Part shown: positions 35,037 to 43,826 of the stretch, in pieces
Layout: the number at the start of each line of letters is the position of its first letter
Numbering within the stretch: position 1 is the stretch's first letter
Source: Bradyrhizobium sp. 1
GTDB lineage: Bacteria; Pseudomonadota; Alphaproteobacteria; Rhizobiales; Xanthobacteraceae
Direction: 5' to 3'
Length of the DNA stretch: 64,000 nucleotides
NCBI RefSeq assembly: GCF_023073315.1
Contig: NZ_JADPJH010000011.1
Location: forward strand, 403,703-467,702
The notes under the pieces: generated by a model
Told to the model about the DNA's origin: nothing
The model's input: the letters and a program-made list of their open reading frames with translations, nothing else
Databases searched by the model: none
Program-made: the position numbers and the translations under genes

Positions 35037-35669
35037 TCAGGCGGTCCGGTCCACCGACGACGACGAATCCGCGGGCGGGTATTTCGTCACGGGCACCGAG
35101 AAGGACTTGGTGCCAACCTGGTAGATGATCTTGCCGTTCTGGCCGTCGTCGGTCGCGATCTGCGACTGCCCGAACATGATGACGTTCTTGTAGACGTAGC
35201 CGGTGCCTTGGCGGGTGATGCCATCGGTGGTGACGCTGACCGTGGCTTCCTTGCCGTTGATGGCCAGGACGCGGAAGCTCGCGCTCTTGCCGTTGTCGCT
35301 GGAGTAGCCTCCCCAGCTTCCCATCAGGTTGCTGTCGGAGGCCGGCAGGGCCTGCTTCTCCAGGGACGCGGTCTGCTTGCCAGCGCCCGCGGAGGACAAG
35401 AGCACCAGGTTCTTGCCGTCCTTGGTGCCAACCGTGATGTTGCCGAAGGTGATAAGCGAGCCACTGACCTGGCCAAAACCGCGCTCTGTATGCCCGTTAT
35501 GGGTGTACTCGACCTGCGCCCGGGCACCGCGGATGTTCACGACCTTGAAGCCGACGGGCTGATTGTTGCCTGCCCAATTGCCCTTCCAGTCACCGACCAG
35601 AGTGCTCTGGTGATACATTCGCTCGTTGGCGGGCGAAATCTGGCTGGTGCTCGACGAGATGACGGCCAT
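35037..35669 (-). CDS. Protein of unknown function with two tandem homologous domains
   Basis: The product has 210 residues, no signal peptide. Two related segments of about 70 residues are visible: LVGDWKGNWAG to KDGKNLVLLSS (about 24-93) and LMGSWGGYSSDNG to QNGKIIYQVG (about 114-187). Each has a start G-W-G/GxW, a central V-N-I/A-I-N-G strand, a charged turn, a TxxGxG-like strand (RGFGQVSGSLITFG, RQGTGYVYKNVIMFG) and a final DGxN/NGK strand. The pattern suggests two small beta-barrel or lipocalin-like halves from an internal duplication. No named family recognised. Confidence 0.75.
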   Translation of the reverse strand: MAVISSSTSQISPANERMYHQSTLVGDWKGNWAGNNQPVGFKVVNIRGARAQVEYTHNGHTERGFGQVSGSLITFGNITVGTKDGKNLVLLSSAGAGKQTASLEKQALPASDSNLMGSWGGYSSDNGKSASFRVLAINGKEATVSVTTDGITRQGTGYVYKNVIMFGQSQIATDDGQNGKIIYQVGTKSFSVPVTKYPPADSSSSVDRTA

Positions 35670-35850
35670 TGGATTGCTCAGCGGACGGGTCTGATCAACC
35701 CGCCTTCGTTCGCTTCCCGATCAGCAATTTAGAGTGGCTGACCGGAAACAGACAGAAACAATCGGATTAGGACCACGCCGTGGTTAACGAGCGGTTAAAT
35801 TCAACCGCCAGGCGAGCCGAGAACCGGTATCCATTTCGCGCGAAAACGCT

Positions 35851-36720
35851 TCAGCGCCCCCAGCGGTCCGACCAGATCTTCTCGCCGATCATGCAACTGA
35901 CCCGCGGCTCTTTGTCCTTGTCGGCGACCCGCATCACGGGACGCTCAGGCATGCGGCCCGCGACCTCCATCAGCAGCTTGGTGCGGATCGCTTCCTTGAA
36001 CTTGTCGCGGTCCTTGATCGTGATGACGAAGGAGCCGGGTCCGCCGACGACGCAGTCTTCGTAGTAATAGTCGAGATTGTCGATATCCATGGTCGAATAG
36101 GACGGCTCCTTGACCATGATCGGCAGGCCGTTGATGACGATGCCCTTCTCGAGCGCGGCGTCGCGCGCCACGGTGACCGGCCCGCCATTGTTGTTGGGAC
36201 CGTCGCCGGAAATGTCGATCACGCGGCGCAAGCCGCGATAGGGATCTTCGTCGAACAGCGGCATCGCGAAATTGATCGCGCCGGAGATCGACGTGCGCGA
36301 GGCGCGCCGGATCGGCGTCTTCATGATCTCGGCGGCGACCGCATCCGCAGTCTCGGGTCCGTCGATCAGCCGCCAGGGGATGATGATCTTCTGGTCGGTG
36401 GAAGCGGCCCATTCGAAATAGGTCACTGCGATCCGGCCGTTCGGGCCGAGCTTGAGCGCCTGCAGGAACTCCTTCGACTGAAGCGCCTGCGCATAGCCTT
36501 CGCGCTGGATTGCGAGCTCGTCCATATCCATGGAGTAGGACACGTCGACGGCGAGGACGAGTTCGACATCGACCGTCTGCGCGTCCCTGTCGACCGCCAG
36601 CCGCTGCGGCTGATTTTTGGGTGACTCAAATTTGGGCCCTGGTGCCGCGATGCCCGCGACGTCCCCTCCGGCAAACATGCCGGCCACAAGCACAGCCCCG
36701 ATCGAGAACAGCATGCGCAT
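35851..36720 (-). CDS. Secreted DUF1194 protein, von Willebrand A-like
   Basis: The product has 289 residues. A signal peptide (about 1-26) precedes a VWA-like domain with the metal site DVSYSMD (DxSxS, about residue 59) and RVIDISGDGPNNNGG (distal metal Asp). Known: DUF1194 proteins are predicted exported VWA-type proteins, abundant in Hyphomicrobiales, function unknown. The gene is divergent from the riboswitch-controlled operon. Confidence 0.87.
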   Translation of the reverse strand: MRMLFSIGAVLVAGMFAGGDVAGIAAPGPKFESPKNQPQRLAVDRDAQTVDVELVLAVDVSYSMDMDELAIQREGYAQALQSKEFLQALKLGPNGRIAVTYFEWAASTDQKIIIPWRLIDGPETADAVAAEIMKTPIRRASRTSISGAINFAMPLFDEDPYRGLRRVIDISGDGPNNNGGPVTVARDAALEKGIVINGLPIMVKEPSYSTMDIDNLDYYYEDCVVGGPGSFVITIKDRDKFKEAIRTKLLMEVAGRMPERPVMRVADKDKEPRVSCMIGEKIWSDRWGR

Positions 36721-36917
36721 CGCAGTCTCCCGTCGTATGACGCGATGGTGACATGCAATCGCCTTGCCGCAAAGTACGAAGATCGCTTGCGCTTCACATT
36801 CGAGTGCATCGCTTCAACCGTATCGCCGCGCTCACGCGGCTGGAACACGCGCCATGTGGAGACGCTCCTCCGCCCACTTGTCCGCCGCGATTTCCATGCT
36901 ACGCTGGAGGAACAGAT

Positions 36918-36979
36918 GGGGATGGAGTCCCCCGAGAACCGCCCGGCGGCTTTGTGACCGTAATGGGCTGATGACTCCT
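36918..36979 (+). promoter_or_regulatory. Fluoride riboswitch (crcB motif) aptamer
   Basis: Seen: P1 stem GGGG (36918-36921) and CCCC (36930-36933) enclose the loop ATGGAGTC. This loop (GGAGTC, 36924-36929) is perfectly complementary to GACTCC (36973-36978), the diagnostic 6-bp pseudoknot. GAGAAC follows P1 as in the conserved linker. A second stem GCCC (36941-36944)/GGGC (36965-36968) has an extra inner hairpin CGG/CCG (36947-36949/36958-36960) and is followed directly by the conserved TGATG (36969-36973). This matches the fluoride-sensing aptamer. It lies upstream of an MFS gene and crcB, a known fluoride exporter. Confidence 0.93.
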
Positions 36980-37014
36980 GCTTGAGGTCGGGCAATCTTG
37001 GAGCCTCTACCTTT

Positions 37015-37053
37015 GGCGGGAGCATGGACAAACCCGCCGATGGCGGGTTTTTT
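37015..37053 (+). terminator. Riboswitch expression platform: intrinsic terminator with alternative pairing
   Basis: AACCCGCC (37031-37038) and GGCGGGTT (37042-37049) form a strong hairpin followed by T48-T53, a classic terminator. An upstream GGCGGG (37015-37020) can pair instead with the same CCCGCC (37033-37038), so two exclusive hairpins are possible. It lies 35 nt downstream of the aptamer and 26 nt upstream of the MFS start, consistent with transcriptional control by fluoride. Confidence 0.85.
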
Positions 37054-37078
37054 GTTGTCTGAAAACGAAGGACAGGAC

Positions 37079-38287
37079 GTGACGACGACAACACCGAAAG
37101 CTGCACGCAGCGGATTGCCCAGGGGGATCTGGGTGCTCGGCTTCGTCTCGATGCTGATGGACGTCTCCTCCGAGATGATCCACGCATTGCTGCCGGTCTA
37201 TCTCGTCACCGTGCTCGGCGCGTCCACGCTCACAGTCGGCTTCATCGAAGGCATCGCGGAGGCCACGGCCTCGATCACAAAAATCTTCTCCGGTGCATTG
37301 TCGGACTGGCTCGGTCGCCGCAAGCTGCTCGCAGCGCTCGGCTACGGGCTCGCTGCCTTCACCAAACCGCTATTCCCGCTCGCGCCCAGTGTCGGATGGC
37401 TGGTGGCGGCGCGCTTCATCGACCGCGTCGGCAAGGGCATCCGCGGCGCACCGCGCGATGCGCTGATCGCCGATATCGCCCCGGTCGGCTTGCGCGGCGC
37501 CAGCTTCGGCCTGCGGCAATCGCTCGACACCATCGGCGCCTTCATCGGGCCGCTCGTGGCGATCGGTCTGATGTGGTGGACGGCGGATAATTTTACCGCG
37601 GTATTCTGGGTGGCGGTGCTGCCGGCGTTCCTGTCGTTCGGCCTGATCGCCTTCGCGGTGAGCGAGCCGGAGCCGGACCCAGGCCGGGAGCCTACGAAAA
37701 ACCCGCTGAACAGCGCCGCGATGCGGCAGCTCGGATCGGTGTACTGGCGCGTCGTCGCCGTTGGCGTCGTCTTCACGCTCGCGCGCTTCAGCGAAGCGTT
37801 CTTGATCCTGCGCGCGCAGAATATCGGCCTCAACGCGATGTGGGTGCCGGCGGTGCTGGTGCTGATGAACATCACTTACGCGCTGTCGGCCTATCCGGCC
37901 GGCGTGCTGTCGGATCGGATCAACCGGAGCGGCCTGCTCGCGCTCGGCCTCGTCTTTCTCGCCGGCGCCGATCTCGCGCTCGCGCTGCTGCCGAGCCTTG
38001 GCGGCCTTGCGCTCGGCGTCGTGTTGTGGGGGCTGCATATGGGATTGACGCAGGGCCTGCTCTCGGCCCTGGTCGCCGATGCCGCGCCGCCGAACCTGCG
38101 CGGCACCGCCTTCGGCTATTTCAACCTGTTCACGGGCCTCGCCTTGCTGGCTGCGAGCGTGATCGCCGGCGCGCTATGGGATAGCTATGGCCCGGCCGGC
38201 ACGTTCCTGGCCGGGCTCGGCTTCGCGCTGGTTGCGCTAGTGGGGCTACTCACCGTCGGCAACGGGCTGGCAGCGGAGGACAAGTGA
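37079..38287 (+). CDS. MFS transporter in a fluoride-riboswitch operon
   Basis: The product has 402 residues from GTG 37079, preceded by an AGGAC element; the frame is open to 36998 but that would run through the terminator. About 12 TM helices. The loop 2-3 motif reads GALSDWLGRRKLL (standard MFS motif A) and RFIDRVGKGIRGAPRDALIADI follows (part: RVGKGIRGAPRDALIADI), a signature of a subgroup related to drug-efflux-like MFS proteins. The substrate is unknown; regulation by the upstream fluoride riboswitch suggests a role in fluoride stress, not established. crcB follows after 28 bp. Confidence 0.88.
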   Translation: MTTTTPKAARSGLPRGIWVLGFVSMLMDVSSEMIHALLPVYLVTVLGASTLTVGFIEGIAEATASITKIFSGALSDWLGRRKLLAALGYGLAAFTKPLFPLAPSVGWLVAARFIDRVGKGIRGAPRDALIADIAPVGLRGASFGLRQSLDTIGAFIGPLVAIGLMWWTADNFTAVFWVAVLPAFLSFGLIAFAVSEPEPDPGREPTKNPLNSAAMRQLGSVYWRVVAVGVVFTLARFSEAFLILRAQNIGLNAMWVPAVLVLMNITYALSAYPAGVLSDRINRSGLLALGLVFLAGADLALALLPSLGGLALGVVLWGLHMGLTQGLLSALVADAAPPNLRGTAFGYFNLFTGLALLAASVIAGALWDSYGPAGTFLAGLGFALVALVGLLTVGNGLAAEDK

Positions 38288-38315
38288 TGCACGTTGCAAA
38301 CCGGGGGACGAAACG

Positions 38316-38699
38316 TTGAACATCCAATTTATTCTAGCTGTAGCCGCCGGTGGCGCACTCGGCGCGGTCGTTCGCTATCTCGTTGCGATCGGCTCGGGCC
38401 GGGCCTTCGGCACCGATTTCCCTTGGGGCACGCTGATCATCAACATAACAGGATCGTTCCTGATCGGAATTTTCACCGCGATGTTCGCGACGCGATGGAA
38501 CCTGCCGCAGGCCGCCCGGATATTTCTGACGGTCGGGATTTGTGGCGGGTATACGACATTCTCGACCTTCTCGCTGGATGCCTGGTATCTGATCGAACGC
38601 GGCCAAACCTGGGCGTCGGCCGCCTATATGATAGGATCGGTGGTGTTATCCGTCGGTGCTCTCATCGCAGCCATGCAGCTTGTTCGAGCTATTCCGTAG
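38316..38699 (+). CDS. crcB: Fluoride exporter CrcB/Fluc
   Basis: The product has 127 residues with four TM helices, the typical single Fluc subunit. It begins at a TTG (38316) with GGGGGA upstream. Seen: GGALGAVVRY (N-terminal conserved Arg), NITGSFLIG (helix 2 with the conserved Asn) and GGYTTFSTFSLD (the TFSTF pore motif with paired Phe residues). Known: dual-topology dimeric fluoride channel that lowers cytoplasmic fluoride. It is downstream of the riboswitch and the MFS gene, in the same direction. Confidence 0.95.
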   Translation: MNIQFILAVAAGGALGAVVRYLVAIGSGRAFGTDFPWGTLIINITGSFLIGIFTAMFATRWNLPQAARIFLTVGICGGYTTFSTFSLDAWYLIERGQTWASAAYMIGSVVLSVGALIAAMQLVRAIP

Positions 38700-38840
38700 C
38701 ACGCGCAGGCGCCCCTGACGCATCCCTGCCCATCCGCAACGGCATGATGGCGAGCGCGCCATCGCCTTGGAGAAACGCTGCGTCGTGCAATATAATGGGC
38801 GGGCTGGAATTTCATCAGCACCGGGGCGCTCCAGGACACG

Positions 38841-39146
38841 ATGGCCGACACCGTCACCACACCGAAAACCAGAACGAAGATCAAGGTCGAGCGGCCGAAG
38901 CTGCACAAGGTCATCCTGATCAACGACGACTTCACGCCGCGTGAATTCGTCACCATGATCCTCAAGGGCGAGTTCCGCATGACCGAGGATCAGGCCTACA
39001 AGGTGATGATCACCGCGCACAAGCTGGGCGCCTGCGTGGTCGCGGTGTTCACCAGGGACGTCGCCGAGACCAAGGCAACGCGCGCCACCGACGCCGGCCG
39101 CGCCAAGGGCTACCCGCTGCTGTTCACGACGGAGCCGGAGGAATAG
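38841..39146 (+). CDS. clpS: ATP-dependent Clp protease adaptor ClpS
   Basis: The product has 101 residues. Core features: KVILINDDFTPREFV (N-degron binding), MTEDQAYKVMITAHKLG and DVAETKATRATDAGR. Known: it presents N-end-rule substrates to ClpA. No clpA is adjacent; the neighbour downstream is on the other strand. Confidence 0.95.
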   Translation: MADTVTTPKTRTKIKVERPKLHKVILINDDFTPREFVTMILKGEFRMTEDQAYKVMITAHKLGACVVAVFTRDVAETKATRATDAGRAKGYPLLFTTEPEE

Positions 39147-39189
39147 GGCTTCATCGTGCGACGATGAATGACCTTCAGCTCATTGCGCG

Positions 39190-40380
39190 TCACGCCATCA
39201 CCACCGGCGTCTCTTCAGCGGGTCCGTACACGCGCTGCGCCCTGGAAAATCCCGCGATCGGAAACTCGCCGAGTTCGCGCCAGTCGTGCCGGCAGGCGTT
39301 CGCGAAGACTTCCGAGACCACGACGGTGCGACCGAGACGCCCCGCGATCTTCTCCAACCGCGCCGCGAGATTGACGGCGGGGCCGATGCAGGTGAAGTCG
39401 AGCCGGTTGCCACCGCCGATATTGCCGTAGAGGATGTTGCCGACATGCAGCGCGACACCGAAGCGGAAACGCTCGATGATGTCGCCGACAGGATAAGCCA
39501 GCGCCTCGACGCTGGCGCGGGATTCGCGTGCGGCCTCCAGCACGCGCGCACAAACATGGGCGGCATCGCCGACATACTCGTCGATCGGGAACACCGCGAG
39601 CAGGCCGTCGCCCATGAACTTCAGCACCTCGCCGCCATGGCCGCGGATCGCGGTGACCTGGCAGTCGAAATACTGGTTGAGGATCTCGACCACGGTCTCG
39701 GGCGGCAGCCGGTCGGACAGCGCGGTGAAGCCGCGCAGATCCGAGAGCCAGATCGCGGCCTGCATGGTGTCGTTATGGCCGCGGCGGATCTGGCCGCCGA
39801 GGATGCGCGCACCGGCGCGGTTGCCGACGTAGGTGTCGAGCAGCATCTCGGCGGTGCGGCGCAGGCTGATGATCTCGCTGACACGCGCCAGCGGCGTCAC
39901 GATGGAGCGGATCGCCGCGATGTCGTCGTTGCTGAAGCCGCCGGGATGCCGCGTGATCCAGCTCGTGGCGTGGATCGAGCCGTCGAGATAGTGCATCGGC
40001 ATCGCGAGATAGTCCGTCACGCCTTCGGCTCGCATGTCGTCGAGGAACGGAAACCGCTTGCTGTCGGGATCGTCCATCCGTCCCCGAACCTCGAGCCCCT
40101 CCTCGAATACGATCCGCAGCGGACTCTTGGCGAATTCAGGCGTCTGCAGAATCTCGAAATCAGCGGTGCCGATCTCGACCTGCCCGCCTTCCCGCCAGAT
40201 GAAGTTGCGACCGAAGATTTCAGGATGCAGCGTGCGGATGAAGACGCCGAACCGCGACAGCGGCAGGCCGGCTGCGACCAGATGCTCGCAGACGTCGGCG
40301 ATCATCTCGGACGGCGTCCCCGACGACCTCGCGCCGTCGATCAGCCAGTTGGTGATGCGCTGAATCTCGGAGTTTTGCAT
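39190..40380 (-). CDS. Class III adenylate/guanylate cyclase with N-terminal sensor-like region
   Basis: The product has 396 residues. The N-terminal 200 residues form a GAF-like or unknown sensory region (SRFGVFIRTLHPEIFG). The C-terminal cyclase domain has the two metal-binding aspartates in WLSDLRGFTALSD and KFMGDGLLAVFP, and TCIGPAVNLAARLE near the end. Known: class III cyclases make cAMP or cGMP; the nucleotide is not determined. No membrane segment is seen. Start ATG 40380; no overlap with neighbours. Confidence 0.88.
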   Translation of the reverse strand: MQNSEIQRITNWLIDGARSSGTPSEMIADVCEHLVAAGLPLSRFGVFIRTLHPEIFGRNFIWREGGQVEIGTADFEILQTPEFAKSPLRIVFEEGLEVRGRMDDPDSKRFPFLDDMRAEGVTDYLAMPMHYLDGSIHATSWITRHPGGFSNDDIAAIRSIVTPLARVSEIISLRRTAEMLLDTYVGNRAGARILGGQIRRGHNDTMQAAIWLSDLRGFTALSDRLPPETVVEILNQYFDCQVTAIRGHGGEVLKFMGDGLLAVFPIDEYVGDAAHVCARVLEAARESRASVEALAYPVGDIIERFRFGVALHVGNILYGNIGGGNRLDFTCIGPAVNLAARLEKIAGRLGRTVVVSEVFANACRHDWRELGEFPIAGFSRAQRVYGPAEETPVVMA

Positions 40381-40455
40381 GTCCGCATTTGCGGACGAAG
40401 TTTTGGGGACGTCAAGCTGCGCGGTGGGCTAGTACCGCGACACGAAGCCTTTGCC

Positions 40456-41544
40456 CTAGCGCCCGACCTGCCCGCGATCCCGAATAAAATGATCGGCCAG
40501 CACGCAGGCCATCATGGCTTCGCCGACGGGGACGGCGCGGATGCCGACGCAGGGGTCGTGGCGGCCTTTTGTCATGATCTCGGTGTCGGCGCCATTGCGG
40601 TCCACCGTTAGACGCGGCTGAAGGATCGACGAGGTCGGCTTCACCGCGAAACGCACCACGACCGGCTGTCCGGTGGAGATACCGCCCAGCACGCCGCCGG
40701 CATGGTTGGACAAAAAGCGCGTGCCGTCATTGCCGGTGCGCATCTCGTCGGCGTTCTCTTCGCCGGTGAGTTCGGCCGCGCCGAAACCGGCGCCGATCTC
40801 GACGCCCTTCACCGCGTTGATGGTCATCATTGCGCCCGCCAGATCAGAATCGAGCTTGGCGTAGATCGGCGCGCCGAGGCCTGCCGGCACGCCTTCGGCC
40901 ACGACTTCGACCACCGCGCCGATCGAGGAGCCGCTCTTGCGAATGCCGTCGAGATAGGTCTCGAAGAACGCGGCCTTGTCCTTGTCGGGACAGAAGAACG
41001 GATTCTTGGCGATCTCGTCCCAGTCCCATTTCTCGCGGTCGATCTTGTGCGGGCCGATCTGCACCAGCGCGCCGCGCACCTTCACGTCGGGCAGCACTTT
41101 TCGCGCAATGGCGCCGGCGGCGACTCGCATCGCGGTCTCGCGCGCCGAGGAGCGGCCGCCGCCACGATAGTCGCGCAAGCCGTATTTTGCCTCATAGGTG
41201 AAGTCGGCATGGCCCGGACGAAACTTGTCCTTGATCTCGGAATAGTCCTTCGAGCGCTGGTCGGTGTTCTCGATCAGAAGCCCGATCGGGGTGCCCGTCG
41301 TCACCTGCACGCCGGTCTCCGGATGCGCCATCACGCCGGACAGGATTTTCACCTGGTCCAGCTCCTGGCGTTGGGTGGTGAAGCGCGACTGGCCCGGCCG
41401 GCGGCGGTCGAGATCGGTCTGGATATCGGCCTCGGTGAGCGGGATCATCGGCGGGCAGCCGTCGACCACGCAGCCGATCGCCACCCCGTGGCTCTCGCCG
41501 AAGGTGGTGACACGGAACATGTGGCCGAAGGTGTTGAAGGACAT
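40456..41544 (-). CDS. aroC: Chorismate synthase
   Basis: The product has 362 residues. Seen: [20 protein letters not shown] (in part [15 protein letters not shown]) at the N-terminus, [29 protein letters not shown] (in part [10 protein letters not shown]) and [17 protein letters not shown] (FMN-binding and active-site loops). Known: converts 5-enolpyruvylshikimate 3-phosphate to chorismate using reduced FMN. It is followed on the same strand by no close gene; the phosphoglycerate mutase-like gene lies 85 bp upstream. Confidence 0.97.
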   Translation of the reverse strand: MSFNTFGHMFRVTTFGESHGVAIGCVVDGCPPMIPLTEADIQTDLDRRRPGQSRFTTQRQELDQVKILSGVMAHPETGVQVTTGTPIGLLIENTDQRSKDYSEIKDKFRPGHADFTYEAKYGLRDYRGGGRSSARETAMRVAAGAIARKVLPDVKVRGALVQIGPHKIDREKWDWDEIAKNPFFCPDKDKAAFFETYLDGIRKSGSSIGAVVEVVAEGVPAGLGAPIYAKLDSDLAGAMMTINAVKGVEIGAGFGAAELTGEENADEMRTGNDGTRFLSNHAGGVLGGISTGQPVVVRFAVKPTSSILQPRLTVDRNGADTEIMTKGRHDPCVGIRAVPVGEAMMACVLADHFIRDRGQVGR

Positions 41545-41629
41545 CGCTGCTCGCTCGGTTCCGGCGTGTGGTAACGCGCGGGCGCCCGGGGGTCAAACCC
41601 GCAGCGGCCCGGAATGGCCGCGTAACGGC

Positions 41630-42229
41630 TTAGCTAAACTTCTCCAGCCGCCCGTCGCGGAACACGTAGACGGCGCCCTGCTCGATATAGAGCTCGGCGG
41701 CGCTGGCGGGGGTCTCGATGCCGAGGGACACCATCAGGGCCCGGCAGGTGCCACCATGGGCGACCGCAACGGTGTCGGTCCGGAGCTGGTCGTACCAGGC
41801 GCGAACGCGGACCTGCACGTCGGCGTAGGTCTCCCCGCCCGCAGGGCCCACCGTCCATTTGTCGGCGAGGCGCCGGGCGTAAACATCAGGATCGGTTGCC
41901 TCGCTCTCAGCCAGCGTCAGCCCTTCCCAGCTGCCGTAGCCGATCTCGCGCAGGCGGTCATCGAGCACGTAATCTGCCACCGGCAGTTCGAGCTTGCCGC
42001 GTGCGAGCTCCATGGTCTGGCGTGCACGGCCTAGCGGGCTCGACACGTAGGGCATCGCCGCCTTGTCCTTGCCGTCGCGCTTGAAGAGGTCCACCAGCAC
42101 GCCGCCGGCCTGCACGGCCTGGCTGCGGCCGCGCGCGTTCAGCGGAATGTCCTTGGTGCCCTGAAGCCTGCCGAGCGCATTCCACTCGGTCTCGCCGTGG
42201 CGAAGGTAATAAATCGTGGGCACGGGCAT
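41630..42229 (-). CDS. Histidine phosphatase family protein (phosphoglycerate mutase-like)
   Basis: The product has 199 residues. Catalytic motif YLRHGETEWN (residues about 8-17, His12 nucleophile region), substrate Arg in SSPLGRARQT, and the second His in VAHGGTCRAL. Known: cofactor-dependent phosphatases or mutases with varied small substrates. It lies 13 bp downstream of fabI on the same strand, so both are probably cotranscribed. Confidence 0.92.
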   Translation of the reverse strand: MPVPTIYYLRHGETEWNALGRLQGTKDIPLNARGRSQAVQAGGVLVDLFKRDGKDKAAMPYVSSPLGRARQTMELARGKLELPVADYVLDDRLREIGYGSWEGLTLAESEATDPDVYARRLADKWTVGPAGGETYADVQVRVRAWYDQLRTDTVAVAHGGTCRALMVSLGIETPASAAELYIEQGAVYVFRDGRLEKFS

Positions 42230-42242
42230 TCCGAGTGAGATG

Positions 42243-43058
42243 TCAGTCCTTGCTGCCGAACGAGATGTCCGGCGCGTCGGGACGCTTCATGCCGAGCACG
42301 TGATAGCCGGAATCGACGTGATGCACCTCGCCGGTGACGCCGCGCGAGAGGTCGGAGAGGAAATACAGCGCACTGCCGCCGACGTCTTCGGTCGAGACGT
42401 TGCGCCGCATCGGTGCGTTGTTCTCGTTCCACTTCAGGATATAGCGGAAGTCGCCGATACCGGACGCGGCGAGCGTCTTGATGGGGCCCGCCGAGATCGC
42501 ATTGACGCGGATGTTCTTCTCGCCGAGGTCGGCGGCGAGATAGCGCACGCTGGCCTCTAACGCCGCCTTCGCCACGCCCATCACGTTGTAATGCGGCATC
42601 CACTTCTCGGCGCCGTAATAGCTGAGCGTGATCAGCGAGCCGCCGTCAGGCATCAGCTTCTCGGCGCGCTGCGCCACGGCCGTGAACGAGTAGCAGGAGA
42701 TCAGCATCGACTTGGAAAAATTCTCCGGCGTTGTGTCGACGTAGCGGCCGTCGAGCTGCTCGCCATAGGCGATCGCATGCACCAGGAAATCGATCTTGCC
42801 CCACTTCTCCTTCAGCACCGCGAAGGCGGCATCGATCGTCGCTTCGTCCGTGACGTCGCAATGGCCGAGCACGAGGCCGCCGATCTCCGCGGCGAGCGGC
42901 TCGACGCGCTTCTTCAACGCATCGCCCTGATAGGTGAAGGCGAGTTCTGCGCCGGCCGCGTGGCATGCCTTGGCGATGCCCCAGGCGATCGAGCGGTTGT
43001 TGGCAAGACCGAGGATGATCCCGCGCTTACCCTGCATCAGACCTGAATTCTGCGCCAT
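42243..43058 (-). CDS. fabI: Enoyl-[acyl-carrier-protein] reductase (NADH), FabI
   Basis: The product has 271 residues from ATG 43058; the longer frame to 43103 is less likely. Seen: nucleotide-binding GLANNRSIAWGIAK, catalytic Tyr/Lys region YYGAEKWMPHYNVMGVAKAAL (in part YNVMGVAKAAL), and AISAGPIKTLAASGI. Known: last reductive step of fatty acid elongation; target of triclosan. Bacteria of this group often have more than one FabI. It is divergent from the ECF sigma gene. Confidence 0.95.
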   Translation of the reverse strand: MAQNSGLMQGKRGIILGLANNRSIAWGIAKACHAAGAELAFTYQGDALKKRVEPLAAEIGGLVLGHCDVTDEATIDAAFAVLKEKWGKIDFLVHAIAYGEQLDGRYVDTTPENFSKSMLISCYSFTAVAQRAEKLMPDGGSLITLSYYGAEKWMPHYNVMGVAKAALEASVRYLAADLGEKNIRVNAISAGPIKTLAASGIGDFRYILKWNENNAPMRRNVSTEDVGGSALYFLSDLSRGVTGEVHHVDSGYHVLGMKRPDAPDISFGSKD

Positions 43059-43231
43059 TTTGCTAACGTCCCGTCGAGCTCTCGTTGAGGTCTGGAGGTA
43101 CACCAGCCCTCCCCTGCGGTACAGTCCTAATACGCGGCGTTAACGCTGTTTCGAGCGCCGGAATAGCCGTTCCATTCGGGTGTTATGATCATTGTGGCGC
43201 TTGCGCCGAACGGCAGGACATCAAAGACGGC

Positions 43232-43720
43232 ATGAGTGCGTTTCGCCAAAGTGTGGAAGCCATGATCCCGGCGTTGCGCCGCTACGCCCGCGCGCTCACG
43301 CGCGACGCGGATGCGGCCGACGATCTGGTGCAGGATACGCTGGTGCGTGCGCTACGTTCGGAGCGATTGTTTCTCGGAGGCGACGTCAGGAGCTGGCTCT
43401 ATACGATCCTGACCAACCTGAACAAGAACCGGCGGCGGTCGCTCGCAAGGCGCCCGCAATTCATGCAGCTGACGGAGAACAACCCGGATGCCAGCGGGAC
43501 CGAAGCCGAGGGACGCGACATCGAGAGGGCGCTCTCGACGCTGGTCGAGGAGCAGCGCTCGGTGCTGCTGCTGGTGATGCTGGAGGGCATGAGCTACCGC
43601 GAGGTCGCGGACATCCAGGGCGTGCCGATCGGCACCGTGATGTCGCGCCTGGCACGGGCGAGAGCCCACGTTAAAGCCTCGCTGGAAGGTGAGCGCCCGG
43701 CGCTCAAACGGGTGAAATGA
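43232..43720 (+). CDS. RNA polymerase ECF sigma factor
   Basis: The product has 162 residues from ATG 43232; the open frame to 43085 adds no conserved sequence. Region 2 (LRRYARALTRDADAADDLVQDTLVRAL, in part DADAADDLVQDTL) and region 4 (GMSYREVADIQGVPIGTVMSRLARARAHV, in part GVPIGTVMSRLARAR) are clear. Known: extracytoplasmic-function sigma factors direct stress regulons. It is followed by an anti-sigma-like gene on the same strand, so they form a regulatory pair. Confidence 0.93.
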   Translation: MSAFRQSVEAMIPALRRYARALTRDADAADDLVQDTLVRALRSERLFLGGDVRSWLYTILTNLNKNRRRSLARRPQFMQLTENNPDASGTEAEGRDIERALSTLVEEQRSVLLLVMLEGMSYREVADIQGVPIGTVMSRLARARAHVKASLEGERPALKRVK

Positions 43721-43826
43721 TGGCAGGGTTGATGCATCGCGCGTGCTGCATCCACTGCACGGAGAGAGAAGCAGCGCAGTTGAACCGCGTCAGACTTTTT
43801 GGGCCACAGAGCCAGAGACGACCGAT

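Noticed and set aside
36745..36985. Overlapping plus-strand frames of 70-73 codons upstream of the fluoride operon
   Set aside because: They run through the riboswitch aptamer, whose conserved structure explains the sequence better.
36998..37078. Upstream start for the MFS gene
   Set aside because: The extension would be translated through the intrinsic terminator and has no family similarity; GTG 37079 has a ribosome site.
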